A stretch of 64,000 bases of DNA from CALHKP01 sp963558075 (GTDB taxonomy: Bacteria > Bacillota > Clostridia > Peptostreptococcales > Anaerovoracaceae): contig CAUWFN010000001.1 of NCBI GenBank assembly GCA_963558075.1, forward strand, positions 1-64,000, written 5' to 3'. The notes under the pieces were generated by a model. The model saw nothing but the letters and a program-made list of their open reading frames with translations. It had not been told where the DNA came from and did not search any database. Both the position numbers and the translations under genes were made by a program. Shown here in pieces: positions 8,773 to 17,354 of the stretch (position 1 is the stretch's first letter; each line of letters starts with the position of its first letter).

Positions 8773-9642
8773 TTAGATTCTTATGTCGCCTTCTGCGAGA
8801 ATTACTCCGCTTCCTCCGACCTTGATCTTGCAGGATTCTTCATCTGCATCTAGCACTGTAAGTATTGCAGAAGGGCGTCCCATCGCCTCGCCTTGTATCA
8901 TTTTGCACTGAGATTTTCCAGAAATTATATTGTTCAGGAACAGGTGGTAGGTCAGTGCTCCGTTTGATGTGCCGGTTGCGGCCTCCTCGTCAATATCATA
9001 TAGAGGAGCAAAGTTTCTGCAGTAGCAAGTAGCATCACAGCTGGCAAGAGCGTAAGCGTGAACTCCCGTAACATTATAGGCTTTAGATAAATCCGAAAGC
9101 TTTTTCATGTCAGGATTTATGGCATCGAGTATTTCCTTTGATGGGAGAGGGAGCATGATATCTGGAAGACCTGTAGATACAAGCTGCGGAAGAATCTCTA
9201 AATTTTCGGGAACCTCTGCACCCATTACATTGTAAAGCTCCTTTAGCTTTTCGCTGTCTTTGATTGTGTCAATTAGAACAGGTGATGCCATATCCATCAT
9301 GATAAAACCGTCTTTAACCTCTATATTGAGGTCTCCTGCGAGAGTGTGGTTTATGCACAGTGCGTTATTTTCGATTTCGCCTGTTTGAGCGAGGCAGTAA
9401 AAGGATGCAATTGTCGCATGACCGCAAAGATCTACCTCTGCTGCAGGTGTGAAATATCTGATGTTGAACTCGTTTTTACCAACCTTTTTGATAAATGCCG
9501 TTTCTGAATATCTTAGCTCAGCAGCTGTTTTGATGCAGATTTCCTCTGATGGAAAATCCTCACCATCCGGAAGGATTACAACGCCGGCAGGATTTCCTCC
9601 AAATACGGAGTCAGTGAACGCATCGACAATAAAAAATTTCAT
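8773..9642 (-). CDS. PhzF-family isomerase/epimerase-like protein
   Basis: 289 residues of the diaminopimelate-epimerase fold. The start FIVDAFTDSVFGGNPAGVV, the Glu in ELRYSETAFI and DLCGHATIASFY are PhzF signatures. In phenazine producers PhzF isomerises dihydro-hydroxyanthranilate, but most family members in other bacteria have unknown substrates. No other phenazine gene is here. It lies 13 bases downstream of an AEC carrier gene on the same strand, so the two may handle one small organic acid. Confidence 0.85.
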   Translation of the reverse strand: MKFFIVDAFTDSVFGGNPAGVVILPDGEDFPSEEICIKTAAELRYSETAFIKKVGKNEFNIRYFTPAAEVDLCGHATIASFYCLAQTGEIENNALCINHTLAGDLNIEVKDGFIMMDMASPVLIDTIKDSEKLKELYNVMGAEVPENLEILPQLVSTGLPDIMLPLPSKEILDAINPDMKKLSDLSKAYNVTGVHAYALASCDATCYCRNFAPLYDIDEEAATGTSNGALTYHLFLNNIISGKSQCKMIQGEAMGRPSAILTVLDADEESCKIKVGGSGVILAEGDIRI

Positions 9643-9655
9643 CTTGGGACCTCCT

Positions 9656-10576
9656 TTAACTAAACATTATCATAAGAATAGGTATTGTTATAATCGAGAT
9701 AACCGTCGAGGCAACAACGGCTGTGGAAGCCTCCTCCTCGTGGCACTCGTATTCTGTGCATCCCATCGATACCATTGATGCAACAGGCATTCCGAAGGTT
9801 ACTGTGATTATTCCTCGGAGCATTCCATCAAATCCGGTGAGAGTCATTACAATATATGCAAGTATAGGCATCATGATAAGTCTGATTGGAATAATTGCAA
9901 GTATTTTTTTGTTTTCTAGCATGCGGCTGAATGGAAATGATGCCATGGATGATCCTATTGCAATCATAGAAAGAGGGGTTGCCAGATTTCCTATGAAGTT
10001 TAGCACGTCGTTTGCAAATACAGGAAGCTGAAGATCAAAGAAGAACATGATCAAAGATATCAGCGCAGCTATAGTTCCGTTGTTTATGCATTTTTTGAGG
10101 CTTTCAAGTTTTGTCTGACCGGCTAGGGTGTCAGAGCCTCTAGTTATAAGGTTGATACCGTAGGAGTAATACATAAAATTAAACATTATGTTGAATATGT
10201 AGCTGTAGAAAATAGCTGATGGTCCGAAGATTGCAGTGACAACAGGAAATCCCATGAACACGTTATTTCCAAAGACCACAGAAAGCTCATATACTGCCTT
10301 GTCAGACTCAGGTGCTCTCAGTACCTTTGCAACAAGCTTTCCCAGAAGTGGAAGACAAAGGTAAAAGATAAAACCTACAGCCATAAACTTTAGTACAGCG
10401 CTTTTGTCTCCGTCTGCATTTGCTACAGATGTCACGGCCAGAATCGGCGCAGAAATGTTGACAACTATAAAAGAAAGCATTTTGTTCGAATTATGGTCAA
10501 TCACGCCCTTTTTTCTCATGACAAAACCGATTGCCATGGCAAAAAAAAGCTGAAGCATTGTAGTTAAAACATTCAT
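9656..10576 (-). CDS. AEC-family transporter
   Basis: 306-residue membrane protein with about ten hydrophobic segments in two repeats. FFAMAIGFVMRKKGVID and the later GIITVTFGMPVASMVSMG stretch match the auxin efflux carrier family, which in bacteria exports or imports malate and other organic acids. Substrate unknown. Transcribed toward the PhzF gene. Confidence 0.82.
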   Translation of the reverse strand: MNVLTTMLQLFFAMAIGFVMRKKGVIDHNSNKMLSFIVVNISAPILAVTSVANADGDKSAVLKFMAVGFIFYLCLPLLGKLVAKVLRAPESDKAVYELSVVFGNNVFMGFPVVTAIFGPSAIFYSYIFNIMFNFMYYSYGINLITRGSDTLAGQTKLESLKKCINNGTIAALISLIMFFFDLQLPVFANDVLNFIGNLATPLSMIAIGSSMASFPFSRMLENKKILAIIPIRLIMMPILAYIVMTLTGFDGMLRGIITVTFGMPVASMVSMGCTEYECHEEEASTAVVASTVISIITIPILMIMFS

Positions 10577-10713
10577 TAAGTCAGTAACCTCGTTTCGTCT
10601 AGTGTATTTTATCTGTTTTGATGTTTTACAGAATTAATTTTTATTATATCCTAAACTCCAAAAGCCCACAAGTAGGGTGAGTGAACAAAGCTACTCGCCG
10701 GCGTGTCAAAGCC

Positions 10714-10742
10714 TTGCTAAAACTGGGGTTTTGTGCTATTAT
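10714..10742 (+). promoter_or_regulatory. Promoter for mtnA and the following genes
   Basis: TTGCTA, 17 bases, TATTAT, about 70 bases before mtnA. The rest of the 236-base divergent gap holds no pattern I recognise. Confidence 0.5.
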
Positions 10743-10812
10743 ATTAATTTGGCAGAATGTGTTTTCTGCGATTTTCTAGAGTAGTTAAACCGTGAAAAAA
10801 AGGAGAAAAATA

Positions 10813-11862
10813 ATGGAAGTTTTTGATATTGCGCCGGTAAAGTATATTGATGACAGAATGCTGATTCTTGATCAGACAAAGCTACCGGGTGAAGAAGTAT
10901 ATATAGAAGCTGAAACAAAGGAAGACATATGGGATGCTATATATCATCTCAGAGTCAGAGGTGCTCCTGCAATAGGTGTTGCGGCAGCATATGGACTTTA
11001 CGTTTCTGTGAGAAATTTCGAAGGCAGCATCCAGGAGTTTGAGAAGGCTCTTACAGAGGCAAAGGATTACCTTGTTACGGCAAGACCTACGGCTGTTAAT
11101 CTTGCATGGGCTCTGAACAGAATGTATGCTAAATATCAGAGCGAAAGACCAGAAGGCATCGAAGAGGCAAAGCGCATCCTTTTTGATGAGGCGGAAAAAA
11201 TTAGAATCGAAGACGAAGAAGCGTGCAAAGCTATGGGAGAATATGGGCTTTCACTTCTTAAACCGGGAATGGGAATTCTGACTCACTGTAATGCTGGAAC
11301 TATTGCGACAGCAAAGTACGGGACATGCCTATCACCAATTTATCTTGGAACAGAACGCGGATATGATTTCAAGGTGTTTGCAGATGAGACAAGACCTCTT
11401 CTTCAGGGAGCAAGACTTACATCCTGGGAACTTCACAAGTCGGGAATCGACGTTACTCTGATATGTGATAACATGGCGTCGATTGTTATGAAAAACGGCT
11501 GGATAGACGCTGTAGTTGTAGGCTGCGACAGAATGGCAGCAAATGGAGACGGCGCAAACAAAATAGGCACATCAGCAGTTGCCATACTTGCAAAGGAATA
11601 TGGAATTCCGTTCTATATGTATGTTCCAACATCGACGATAGATCTTGATACAGAGACAGGCGATGATATTCACATCGAACTCAGAAACGGTGAGGAAATC
11701 TACAATATGTGGTACGAAAAGGACATGGCACCGGAGGGTGTTAAGACATATAACCCTTCTTTTGATGTGACGAGCGCAAAATATATTACGGCGGTAATAA
11801 CAGAAAAAGGCATCGTAAGACCGCCATATAAGGAAAATCTAAAAAAACTATTCGAAAAATAG
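10813..11862 (+). CDS. mtnA: S-methyl-5-thioribose-1-phosphate isomerase
   Basis: 349 residues. Isomerises 5-methylthioribose-1-phosphate to the ribulose form in methionine salvage. Signatures: RVRGAPAIGVAAAYGLY, THCNAGTIATAKYGT with the catalytic Cys, and GCDRMAANGDGANKIGT. ATG 10813 is chosen because AGGAG lies 7 bases upstream; a GTG at 10792 would add seven basic residues. The remaining salvage genes are not in the window, so this may be an incomplete salvage route or act on 5-deoxyribose-1-phosphate, as proposed for some relatives. Confidence 0.92.
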   Translation: MEVFDIAPVKYIDDRMLILDQTKLPGEEVYIEAETKEDIWDAIYHLRVRGAPAIGVAAAYGLYVSVRNFEGSIQEFEKALTEAKDYLVTARPTAVNLAWALNRMYAKYQSERPEGIEEAKRILFDEAEKIRIEDEEACKAMGEYGLSLLKPGMGILTHCNAGTIATAKYGTCLSPIYLGTERGYDFKVFADETRPLLQGARLTSWELHKSGIDVTLICDNMASIVMKNGWIDAVVVGCDRMAANGDGANKIGTSAVAILAKEYGIPFYMYVPTSTIDLDTETGDDIHIELRNGEEIYNMWYEKDMAPEGVKTYNPSFDVTSAKYITAVITEKGIVRPPYKENLKKLFEK

Positions 11863-11871
11863 AGGTGTCAT

Positions 11872-12804
11872 ATGGAAAATGAAAAGAAAGGTTTTATTGA
11901 AAAATACGTAAAAATAATCGTTGTATTTGCTGTAATGGCAGGAGCATCCTCCGGAATTTTTGGAAGCGTTATAAACGCTCCATCTATGGCGATAGGATTT
12001 TGGAGACTTACACTCGGAACTCCGTTTTTTGCAATTCCGGCTCTACTTAAAGACAGAGAAAAGATAAAGCGTATAACAAAAAAAGAAATGATGTGGACAT
12101 TTATCGCAGGTGCGTTCCTGTTCGCACATTTTTACACATGGTTTGTTGCTGTAAAATATACAGATATTGCAAGTGCTAGTACTCTTGCTGCACTTCACCC
12201 ACTCGTTGTTCTTCTTGTAACTCTTTTGATTTTCAAAAGAAAAGTACCGGGAAGAGCAATTCTAGGAATCGTTCTTGCACTCCTTGGCGGAACAATGGTT
12301 GCTGGATTTGACTACAGAGCTTTGGAAATGGGAGAGCTGAAGGGTGATATCCTAGCATTCCTTGCAGCTATGTTCATGGGACTTTACTTTACAGTTGGAA
12401 ATGAAGTAAGAAAGACAGTAGATGGAAGAGTATATGTATTTCTCATATTCTTCTCTTGCTGGATTTGTTTTACGATAGGCGTTATTGCAACAGGAACACC
12501 TATATTCGGATATTCTATGAGAGACTACGCTCTTATGGTAGGACTTACTGTTGTATGTCAGATTGGGGCACACGCTGTATTTAATCTGTGTCTTGGTCAT
12601 GTTGACTCGCTATATGTTTCTACGTGGGAGTCGGGAGAAGCTGTTATGGCGATTATTTTCGGCATGATATTCCTAGGACAGGTTCCTACTCAGGTAGAGA
12701 TTATAGGATGTGCAGTTGTTGTTACAGGTCTTCTGTTCTACAATTATGCGACAGCAAAGGCAGAGCGCGAGACTGCAGCAGATAAACTGAAGGGAAATAA
12801 TTAA
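11872..12804 (+). CDS. DMT-superfamily (EamA) transporter
   Basis: 310 residues with ten hydrophobic segments in two EamA repeats, each ending in a pattern such as LLVTLLIFKRKVPGRAILG and GQVPTQVEIIGCAVVVTG. Exporter or importer of a small metabolite, substrate unknown. It begins 9 bases after mtnA, so the cargo could be linked to methylthioribose or a purine/methionine product, but that is inference only. Confidence 0.85.
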   Translation: MENEKKGFIEKYVKIIVVFAVMAGASSGIFGSVINAPSMAIGFWRLTLGTPFFAIPALLKDREKIKRITKKEMMWTFIAGAFLFAHFYTWFVAVKYTDIASASTLAALHPLVVLLVTLLIFKRKVPGRAILGIVLALLGGTMVAGFDYRALEMGELKGDILAFLAAMFMGLYFTVGNEVRKTVDGRVYVFLIFFSCWICFTIGVIATGTPIFGYSMRDYALMVGLTVVCQIGAHAVFNLCLGHVDSLYVSTWESGEAVMAIIFGMIFLGQVPTQVEIIGCAVVVTGLLFYNYATAKAERETAADKLKGNN

Positions 12805-12806
12805 GA

Positions 12807-13592
12807 ATGAGCTACAAAGTAAAACTTACTGCTTTTGAAGGTCCTTTCGACCTTCTAGTATATCTCATAGAAAATGCGAAAATGAGTATTTATGATATAC
12901 GTATTTCGGAGATAACAGAGCAGTATATAGCATACGTCAAAGAACTTGAGCACATGGACTTCAACGTTGCATCGGAGTTCATGGTTCTTGCGGCGACGCT
13001 TCTTGATATCAAGTCGAGGATGATGCTTCCGAGAAATGAGGAGGCAGTAGGCCAAAGTGTAGAAGATCCAAGAAGCGAGCTAGTTGAACGTATATTAGAA
13101 TATAAATATTTTAAGGAATGTGCACAGCGACTTCAGGAAAGTGAGCGGGAAGCGGCTTTGATGTATGAGAAGCCGAGAGAGGATATCTCGGAATTTCTCG
13201 AAAATCCTGATGAGCTTTTGAACCTGGACATAAAAAAATTCGCACAGGCTTTCGAGCTGTTTCTGAGCAAGAAAAGGCGTGAGGAGGAAGTCAGAGCCCA
13301 TTATGTTCGTGTTGAAAGAGATAAGGCGAGCATGGAATCTAGAATTGAATACATTCGGGTTAAGCTAAAAGATGCGCTGATGCACGGGATTTCGAAAGTC
13401 AACATGAAAGAACTGATTCCTGACAGAAACGACAGGTATGATATAGTTGTTACATTTACATCGGTGCTTCAGATGATGAGAGCAAGAATTATTACGGCAA
13501 AGCAGGAGCACTTGTATGGGGATATTATTCTCGATACAGATGTTAGGGCCGGAGAAGAAATCGAAGAGGAGTATTTGGATGAAGAACAGTGA
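12807..13592 (+). CDS. scpA: Segregation and condensation protein A
   Basis: 261-residue kleisin of the SMC-ScpAB condensin. The start KLTAFEGPFDLLVYLIENAKMSIYDIRISEI is the typical SMC-head-binding region; LVERILEYKYFKECAQRL and the C-terminal winged helix (FTSVLQMMRARIITAKQE) follow. Acts on the nucleoid in chromosome segregation. It begins 2 bases after the EamA stop and overlaps scpB by 14 bases. Confidence 0.94.
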   Translation: MSYKVKLTAFEGPFDLLVYLIENAKMSIYDIRISEITEQYIAYVKELEHMDFNVASEFMVLAATLLDIKSRMMLPRNEEAVGQSVEDPRSELVERILEYKYFKECAQRLQESEREAALMYEKPREDISEFLENPDELLNLDIKKFAQAFELFLSKKRREEEVRAHYVRVERDKASMESRIEYIRVKLKDALMHGISKVNMKELIPDRNDRYDIVVTFTSVLQMMRARIITAKQEHLYGDIILDTDVRAGEEIEEEYLDEEQ

Positions 13593-14166
13593 AAAGATAA
13601 AATCGGCGATTGAGTCAATGATGTACGTCTGGGGAGGTCTTCTAGATGTAAGGGAGATTGCACAGGCTTGCGAAATTACAAAAGAAGAGGCTCTTTCCTG
13701 TGTTCTTGAACTGAAAGATGAATACGAGCAGTCGACACGTGGAATTATCATAAGACGCGTGAATAACTCGTTTCAGTTTGTGACAAGAGTGGAAAATGCG
13801 CCGTACATAGAAAAGCTGTGTACTCCAGTAAAGGTGAAGAAGCTTTCTCAGTCAGCTATAGAGGTTCTTGCGATAATCGCATACAAGCAGCCTGTAACGA
13901 AGGCGGAAATTGATGCGATTAGAGGCGTGAGAAGTGACAGAGCCATTGACAATCTGAAGAACAAGAACCTTATAAGAGAAAAAGGAAGATCAGAAGGTGT
14001 GGGAAGACCGATACTTTATGCAACTACAGATGTTTTCCTCAAGCAGTTTGGATTTGAGTCCCTAAGCCAGCTTCCGGAGATACACGATTTGAGAAATATA
14101 ATGTCATCAGAAGATGAGATGGATGATGGTCAGATAAGTATAGAAGATGTCAGAAAAGAGGTATAG
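13579..14166 (+). CDS. scpB: Segregation and condensation protein B
   Basis: 195-residue partner of ScpA with two winged helices. ATG 13579 (MKNSEKIKSAIESMMYVWG) lies within the end of scpA, and GAGGAG upstream supports it; a longer in-frame start at 13516 would read through scpA. LSQSAIEVLAIIAYKQPVTKAEID and IRGVRSDRAIDNLKNKNLI are family signatures. The adjacent order scpA-scpB is standard in Firmicutes. Confidence 0.94.
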   Translation: MKNSEKIKSAIESMMYVWGGLLDVREIAQACEITKEEALSCVLELKDEYEQSTRGIIIRRVNNSFQFVTRVENAPYIEKLCTPVKVKKLSQSAIEVLAIIAYKQPVTKAEIDAIRGVRSDRAIDNLKNKNLIREKGRSEGVGRPILYATTDVFLKQFGFESLSQLPEIHDLRNIMSSEDEMDDGQISIEDVRKEV

Positions 14167-14168
14167 GT

Positions 14169-14810
14169 ATGAGTAATGCAAAAATCAAATGTGAAAGCTG
14201 CGGCCACAAAATCATGGTTAATATCAATGAGGTTGTCGATGTTTCGGACATGCCACAGTTTAAGCAGAAAATTCTCGATGGTAGATTCTTCCTTGTGAAA
14301 TGCAGTGAGTGTGGAGCAGAAACACTGGTTGAATATCCGTTCATATATGTAGATCCGGATAAAAAGCTGAATATTTACATGACTCCGGAGGACGAGGATG
14401 AGGTGCTCAAGGAGCTTAACAGCCTAGAGCTACCTGAGGATGCTGTAGATAAAGAAGCCGTGTTTAGGCTTGTTGAAAACAGCGGCGAGCTTATAGAAAA
14501 AATTATGATAAATGACAACGGCAGAGATGACCGCATAATCGAGCTTTATAAGGTTGTACTTGCAGAGCGCATCAGAGAAGACTGGCCACAGATAAGTGCA
14601 GAGGATCTTGTGTATTTTGCTGACGATAAGGAATGTTTTATCATCTGGAATAGCGACTGCACAATAGAAAGCGAGCAGCTGACTGTTCTTCTTGATGATA
14701 GGATTTACGACGATTTGAGCGGATATGCAGATGCTCTATCTATTCCTGCAGGAAAATATGCTCATGTAAATAATAACTGGATTGTAGAACGTGTATATAC
14801 AGGAGACTAA
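14169..14810 (+). CDS. CpXC zinc-ribbon domain protein
   Basis: 213 residues. The N-terminal third carries two cysteine pairs, CESCGHK near residue 6 and CSECGAET near residue 44, with a YPFIYVDPDKKLNIYM strand after them, as in the CpXC domain. The acidic C-terminal two thirds match no family I know. Likely a cytosolic protein of unknown role. It sits in the scpAB transcript, 2 bases from each neighbour. Confidence 0.72.
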   Translation: MSNAKIKCESCGHKIMVNINEVVDVSDMPQFKQKILDGRFFLVKCSECGAETLVEYPFIYVDPDKKLNIYMTPEDEDEVLKELNSLELPEDAVDKEAVFRLVENSGELIEKIMINDNGRDDRIIELYKVVLAERIREDWPQISAEDLVYFADDKECFIIWNSDCTIESEQLTVLLDDRIYDDLSGYADALSIPAGKYAHVNNNWIVERVYTGD

Positions 14811-14812
14811 TT

Positions 14813-15331
14813 ATGAACTCTGATTGTAAAAAGAAAAGCAATATTATACTTGTAGGAATGCCTTCTTGCGGCAAAAGCACAGTCGGCGTAATTTTGGCGA
14901 AGACGATGAACAAAGATTTTGTTGACACGGATATTCTGATTCAGCAAAGAGAGCTTCGTCCGCTCCAGCAGATTATAAATGAGGATGGAAACGATAGATT
15001 TCACGAGATAGAAGAAGAGGTGCTGATGTCATATGATGGCGAAAATACTGTAATTGCAACAGGTGGAAGCGCAATCTACTTCGAAAATGCAATAGAAAAA
15101 TTCAAAGAAAACGGCACAGTAATATATATCAAAGTTTCTCTTGAGACAGTTCTTAAGAGACTCAACAATATCAGCACTAGAGGAGTCACTTTGGAAAAAG
15201 GCCAGACTCTCGAAGATCTTTACCATGCAAGGGTTCCTCTTTATGAGAGCAGATGTGAGAAAATCGTTGAGGCTGATGAGCTTGATATAGAAGGTGTTGT
15301 TACAGAAATCGTTAAAATTATAAACGGTTAA
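14813..15331 (+). CDS. Shikimate-kinase-like small kinase
   Basis: 172-residue P-loop kinase. Walker A GMPSCGKSTVG and DTD (FVDTDILI) match shikimate kinase, as does the lid YHARVPLYESR. Two substrate-binding features differ: the FR (Arg58 in E. coli AroK) of the family is FH here (FHEIEEEV), and GGG is GGS (ATGGSAIYF). A second kinase domain with FR and GGG intact is fused to aroE at 27272-28591, so this copy may act on another small alcohol or be a weak paralogue. It lies in the scpAB/CpXC transcript rather than with aro genes. Confidence 0.75.
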   Translation: MNSDCKKKSNIILVGMPSCGKSTVGVILAKTMNKDFVDTDILIQQRELRPLQQIINEDGNDRFHEIEEEVLMSYDGENTVIATGGSAIYFENAIEKFKENGTVIYIKVSLETVLKRLNNISTRGVTLEKGQTLEDLYHARVPLYESRCEKIVEADELDIEGVVTEIVKIING

Positions 15332-15351
15332 TAGAAATTGGAGGTTTTTTT

Positions 15352-16020
15352 ATGGCAGAATTCAGTGCATTTGAAGTGCTCGGGCCTGTAATGGTTGGAC
15401 CTTCAAGTTCTCATACAGCCGGTGCATGTAAGATTGCAAACACAGCCGGCAAAATATGCGAAAAAGATTTTACATCAGTAGAGTTTCTTCTTCATGGATC
15501 TTTTGCCTGTACATATAAGGGACATGGAACAGATAAGGCGCTTGTCGGAGGCATTCTCGGGTATCAGCCAGATGATGCAAGGCTGTGCAATTCCTTTGAT
15601 CATGCAAAGGAAGCTGGACTAAACTACAGCATAAGTACAGTTGACCTCGGAGAGTCATATCATCCAAACTCTGTAAAGATTGTTTTCCACTATGCAGATA
15701 GACCTGATGAATTTGTAATCGGCTCATCTATTGGAGGCGGCGCAATTGTAATCTGCAACGTTAACGGAATCGATATCGAGTTCAGAGGACTTTTTCCTAC
15801 TATACTTCTTCAGTATGAGGAGCAGGAGGGCGTAATTGCATATGTTTCTTCTATCCTTTCCGGAAACCGATACAGCATAGAGTCTATAAACACGCGCAAG
15901 AATACCCTCACAAATATAGTTACGCTTACTATAGAGGTGAACAAAGATATTTCGGACTTTGTAAAAAATGCCATTCTTGAGGCGGACAGATTCATAACAG
16001 CAAAGTATGTAAGTGTGTAG
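15352..16020 (+). CDS. sdaAB: L-serine dehydratase beta subunit
   Basis: 222 residues. With the alpha subunit it deaminates L-serine to pyruvate and ammonia, a direct fermentation route. The start FEVLGPVMVGPSSSHTAGA is the family signature; the C-terminal 70 residues (TLTNIVTLTIEVNKDI) are an ACT-like domain. Two-subunit, iron-sulfur type of Gram-positive bacteria. GGAGG precedes the ATG; 12 bases separate it from sdaAA. Confidence 0.94.
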   Translation: MAEFSAFEVLGPVMVGPSSSHTAGACKIANTAGKICEKDFTSVEFLLHGSFACTYKGHGTDKALVGGILGYQPDDARLCNSFDHAKEAGLNYSISTVDLGESYHPNSVKIVFHYADRPDEFVIGSSIGGGAIVICNVNGIDIEFRGLFPTILLQYEEQEGVIAYVSSILSGNRYSIESINTRKNTLTNIVTLTIEVNKDISDFVKNAILEADRFITAKYVSV

Positions 16021-16032
16021 GGGAGGATTAGT

Positions 16033-16926
16033 ATGCTGAATACAGCAAAAGAAATAATCAAGGTATGTGAAGAAAAAAATATTCACATATATGATATTGT
16101 AATAGATAACGAAGCTAGGATGTCTGGAAAGACTGAGAGTGAGGTTCGTGCTACTATCGATGAAATCATGGAGGTTATGGAGCAGTCTGCTAATGAGTAT
16201 CTCGAAAAGGCAGGGAAAACTCAGTTTGAGATGATTGATGGTTTTGCGAAAAAGTGTCACGAATATGCAAGTAGCAGTTTTGATGATGCAAAAAAAGCTC
16301 CGATTGTAGGCTCTTTTCTAATGGAGTCAATGGCTATGGCTTTTTCGACAAGTGAGGTCAACAGCCAGATGGGGAAAATAGTAGCGTCTCCGACAGCAGG
16401 CTCTGCCGGAATCATGCCAGCTGTATGCGTGGCAGCAAAGAAGCAGTATGGACTAGATGAGAGAACTGTCCAAAACGGTGTGCTCACAGCTATCGGAATA
16501 GGACAGATTATAGCAAAATATGCAACTTTTGCAGGGGCAGAAGGCGGATGCCAGGCTGAATGCGGAAGTGCATCGGCTATGGCGGCGGCTGCTCTTGTTG
16601 AAATGAGAGGCGGCACAGCAGCTCAGTGTTTACATGCGGCAAGCATCACGCTAATTAATGTAATGGGGCTTGTATGTGACCCAGTTGCAGGTCTTGTACA
16701 GTTTCCATGTGCCTTTAGAAATGCGTCAGGGGTAATGAACTCTATGATGGCATCTGACCTTGCAATGGCAGGGGTAGAGTCGATTGTACCTTTTGATGAG
16801 GTTGTAATTTCTATGGGAGAGGTCGGAAGATCATTAGATAAAGATCTCAGAGAGACAGGTCTTGGGGGCATAGCTGCAAGCCGTACAGGTCGCTGTATAA
16901 GAAAAGAGTTCCTGGGAGAAAATTAG
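16033..16926 (+). CDS. sdaAA: L-serine dehydratase alpha subunit (iron-sulfur)
   Basis: 297 residues. Holds the oxygen-labile [4Fe-4S] cluster: conserved cysteines in EGGCQAECGSASAMAAAA, in MGLVCDPVAGLVQFPC and close to the end (TGRCIR). MGKIVASPTAGSAGIMPAVC is the other signature. Follows sdaAB in the usual order; a near-perfect hairpin terminator lies about 45 bases after the stop. Confidence 0.94.
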   Translation: MLNTAKEIIKVCEEKNIHIYDIVIDNEARMSGKTESEVRATIDEIMEVMEQSANEYLEKAGKTQFEMIDGFAKKCHEYASSSFDDAKKAPIVGSFLMESMAMAFSTSEVNSQMGKIVASPTAGSAGIMPAVCVAAKKQYGLDERTVQNGVLTAIGIGQIIAKYATFAGAEGGCQAECGSASAMAAAALVEMRGGTAAQCLHAASITLINVMGLVCDPVAGLVQFPCAFRNASGVMNSMMASDLAMAGVESIVPFDEVVISMGEVGRSLDKDLRETGLGGIAASRTGRCIRKEFLGEN

Positions 16927-17354
16927 CAGGGACTTTCGAATTACATTGATATTACAAAATAAGAAATATGAAAACCCTGAGAAACCATATGGTTTTTCGG
17001 GGTTTATTGTGTTTTTTGGGAGCTTTCCTAAGGTTAAGGGTGTATATACTAGAATTGCTGGCTGGAATTATTAGGGCTACGGCTGAAAATAAGCTGACAA
17101 TACTGCCTAAAACAAGAATTTGAAATTCTTAATATCTGCTGTTTTAAAATCAAAATTTTACAGTAAGAATCTTATCTTTGCTAAGTGTGCTGTAATAGCA
17201 CAAGATAGATACAGAATGAAAATAAATGAGGATTAAACAAAACGTTTTTTGTGAAAATTTTAATTTTTGTGTGTTGAATGAAGATTAGGGGGTATAAGAC
17301 CTATAACATAAAACTGAACATCTATACGAGAGAGATTATAGGGAGGTAATAATA
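16927..17354 (+). other. 428-base gap: terminator and hairpin-rich leader
   Basis: No coding capacity that I trust. It contains the sdaAA terminator (16972-17015), a perfect palindrome AAGAATTTGAAATTCTT at 17114-17130, a TAAAAT/ATTTTA hairpin around 17145-17160, and TGTGCT/AGCACA at 17186-17202 flanked by ATCTT/AAGAT. It lies upstream of the acyl-CoA dehydrogenase fusion. No known riboswitch core is recognised and I could not place a confident promoter. Confidence 0.5.
16972..17015 (+). terminator. Terminator after sdaAA
   Basis: Two 17-base arms (16972-16988 and 16989-17005) pair throughout with two G-U wobbles, then ATTGTGTTTTTT. The middle is AAACCATATGGTTT. Confidence 0.75.
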
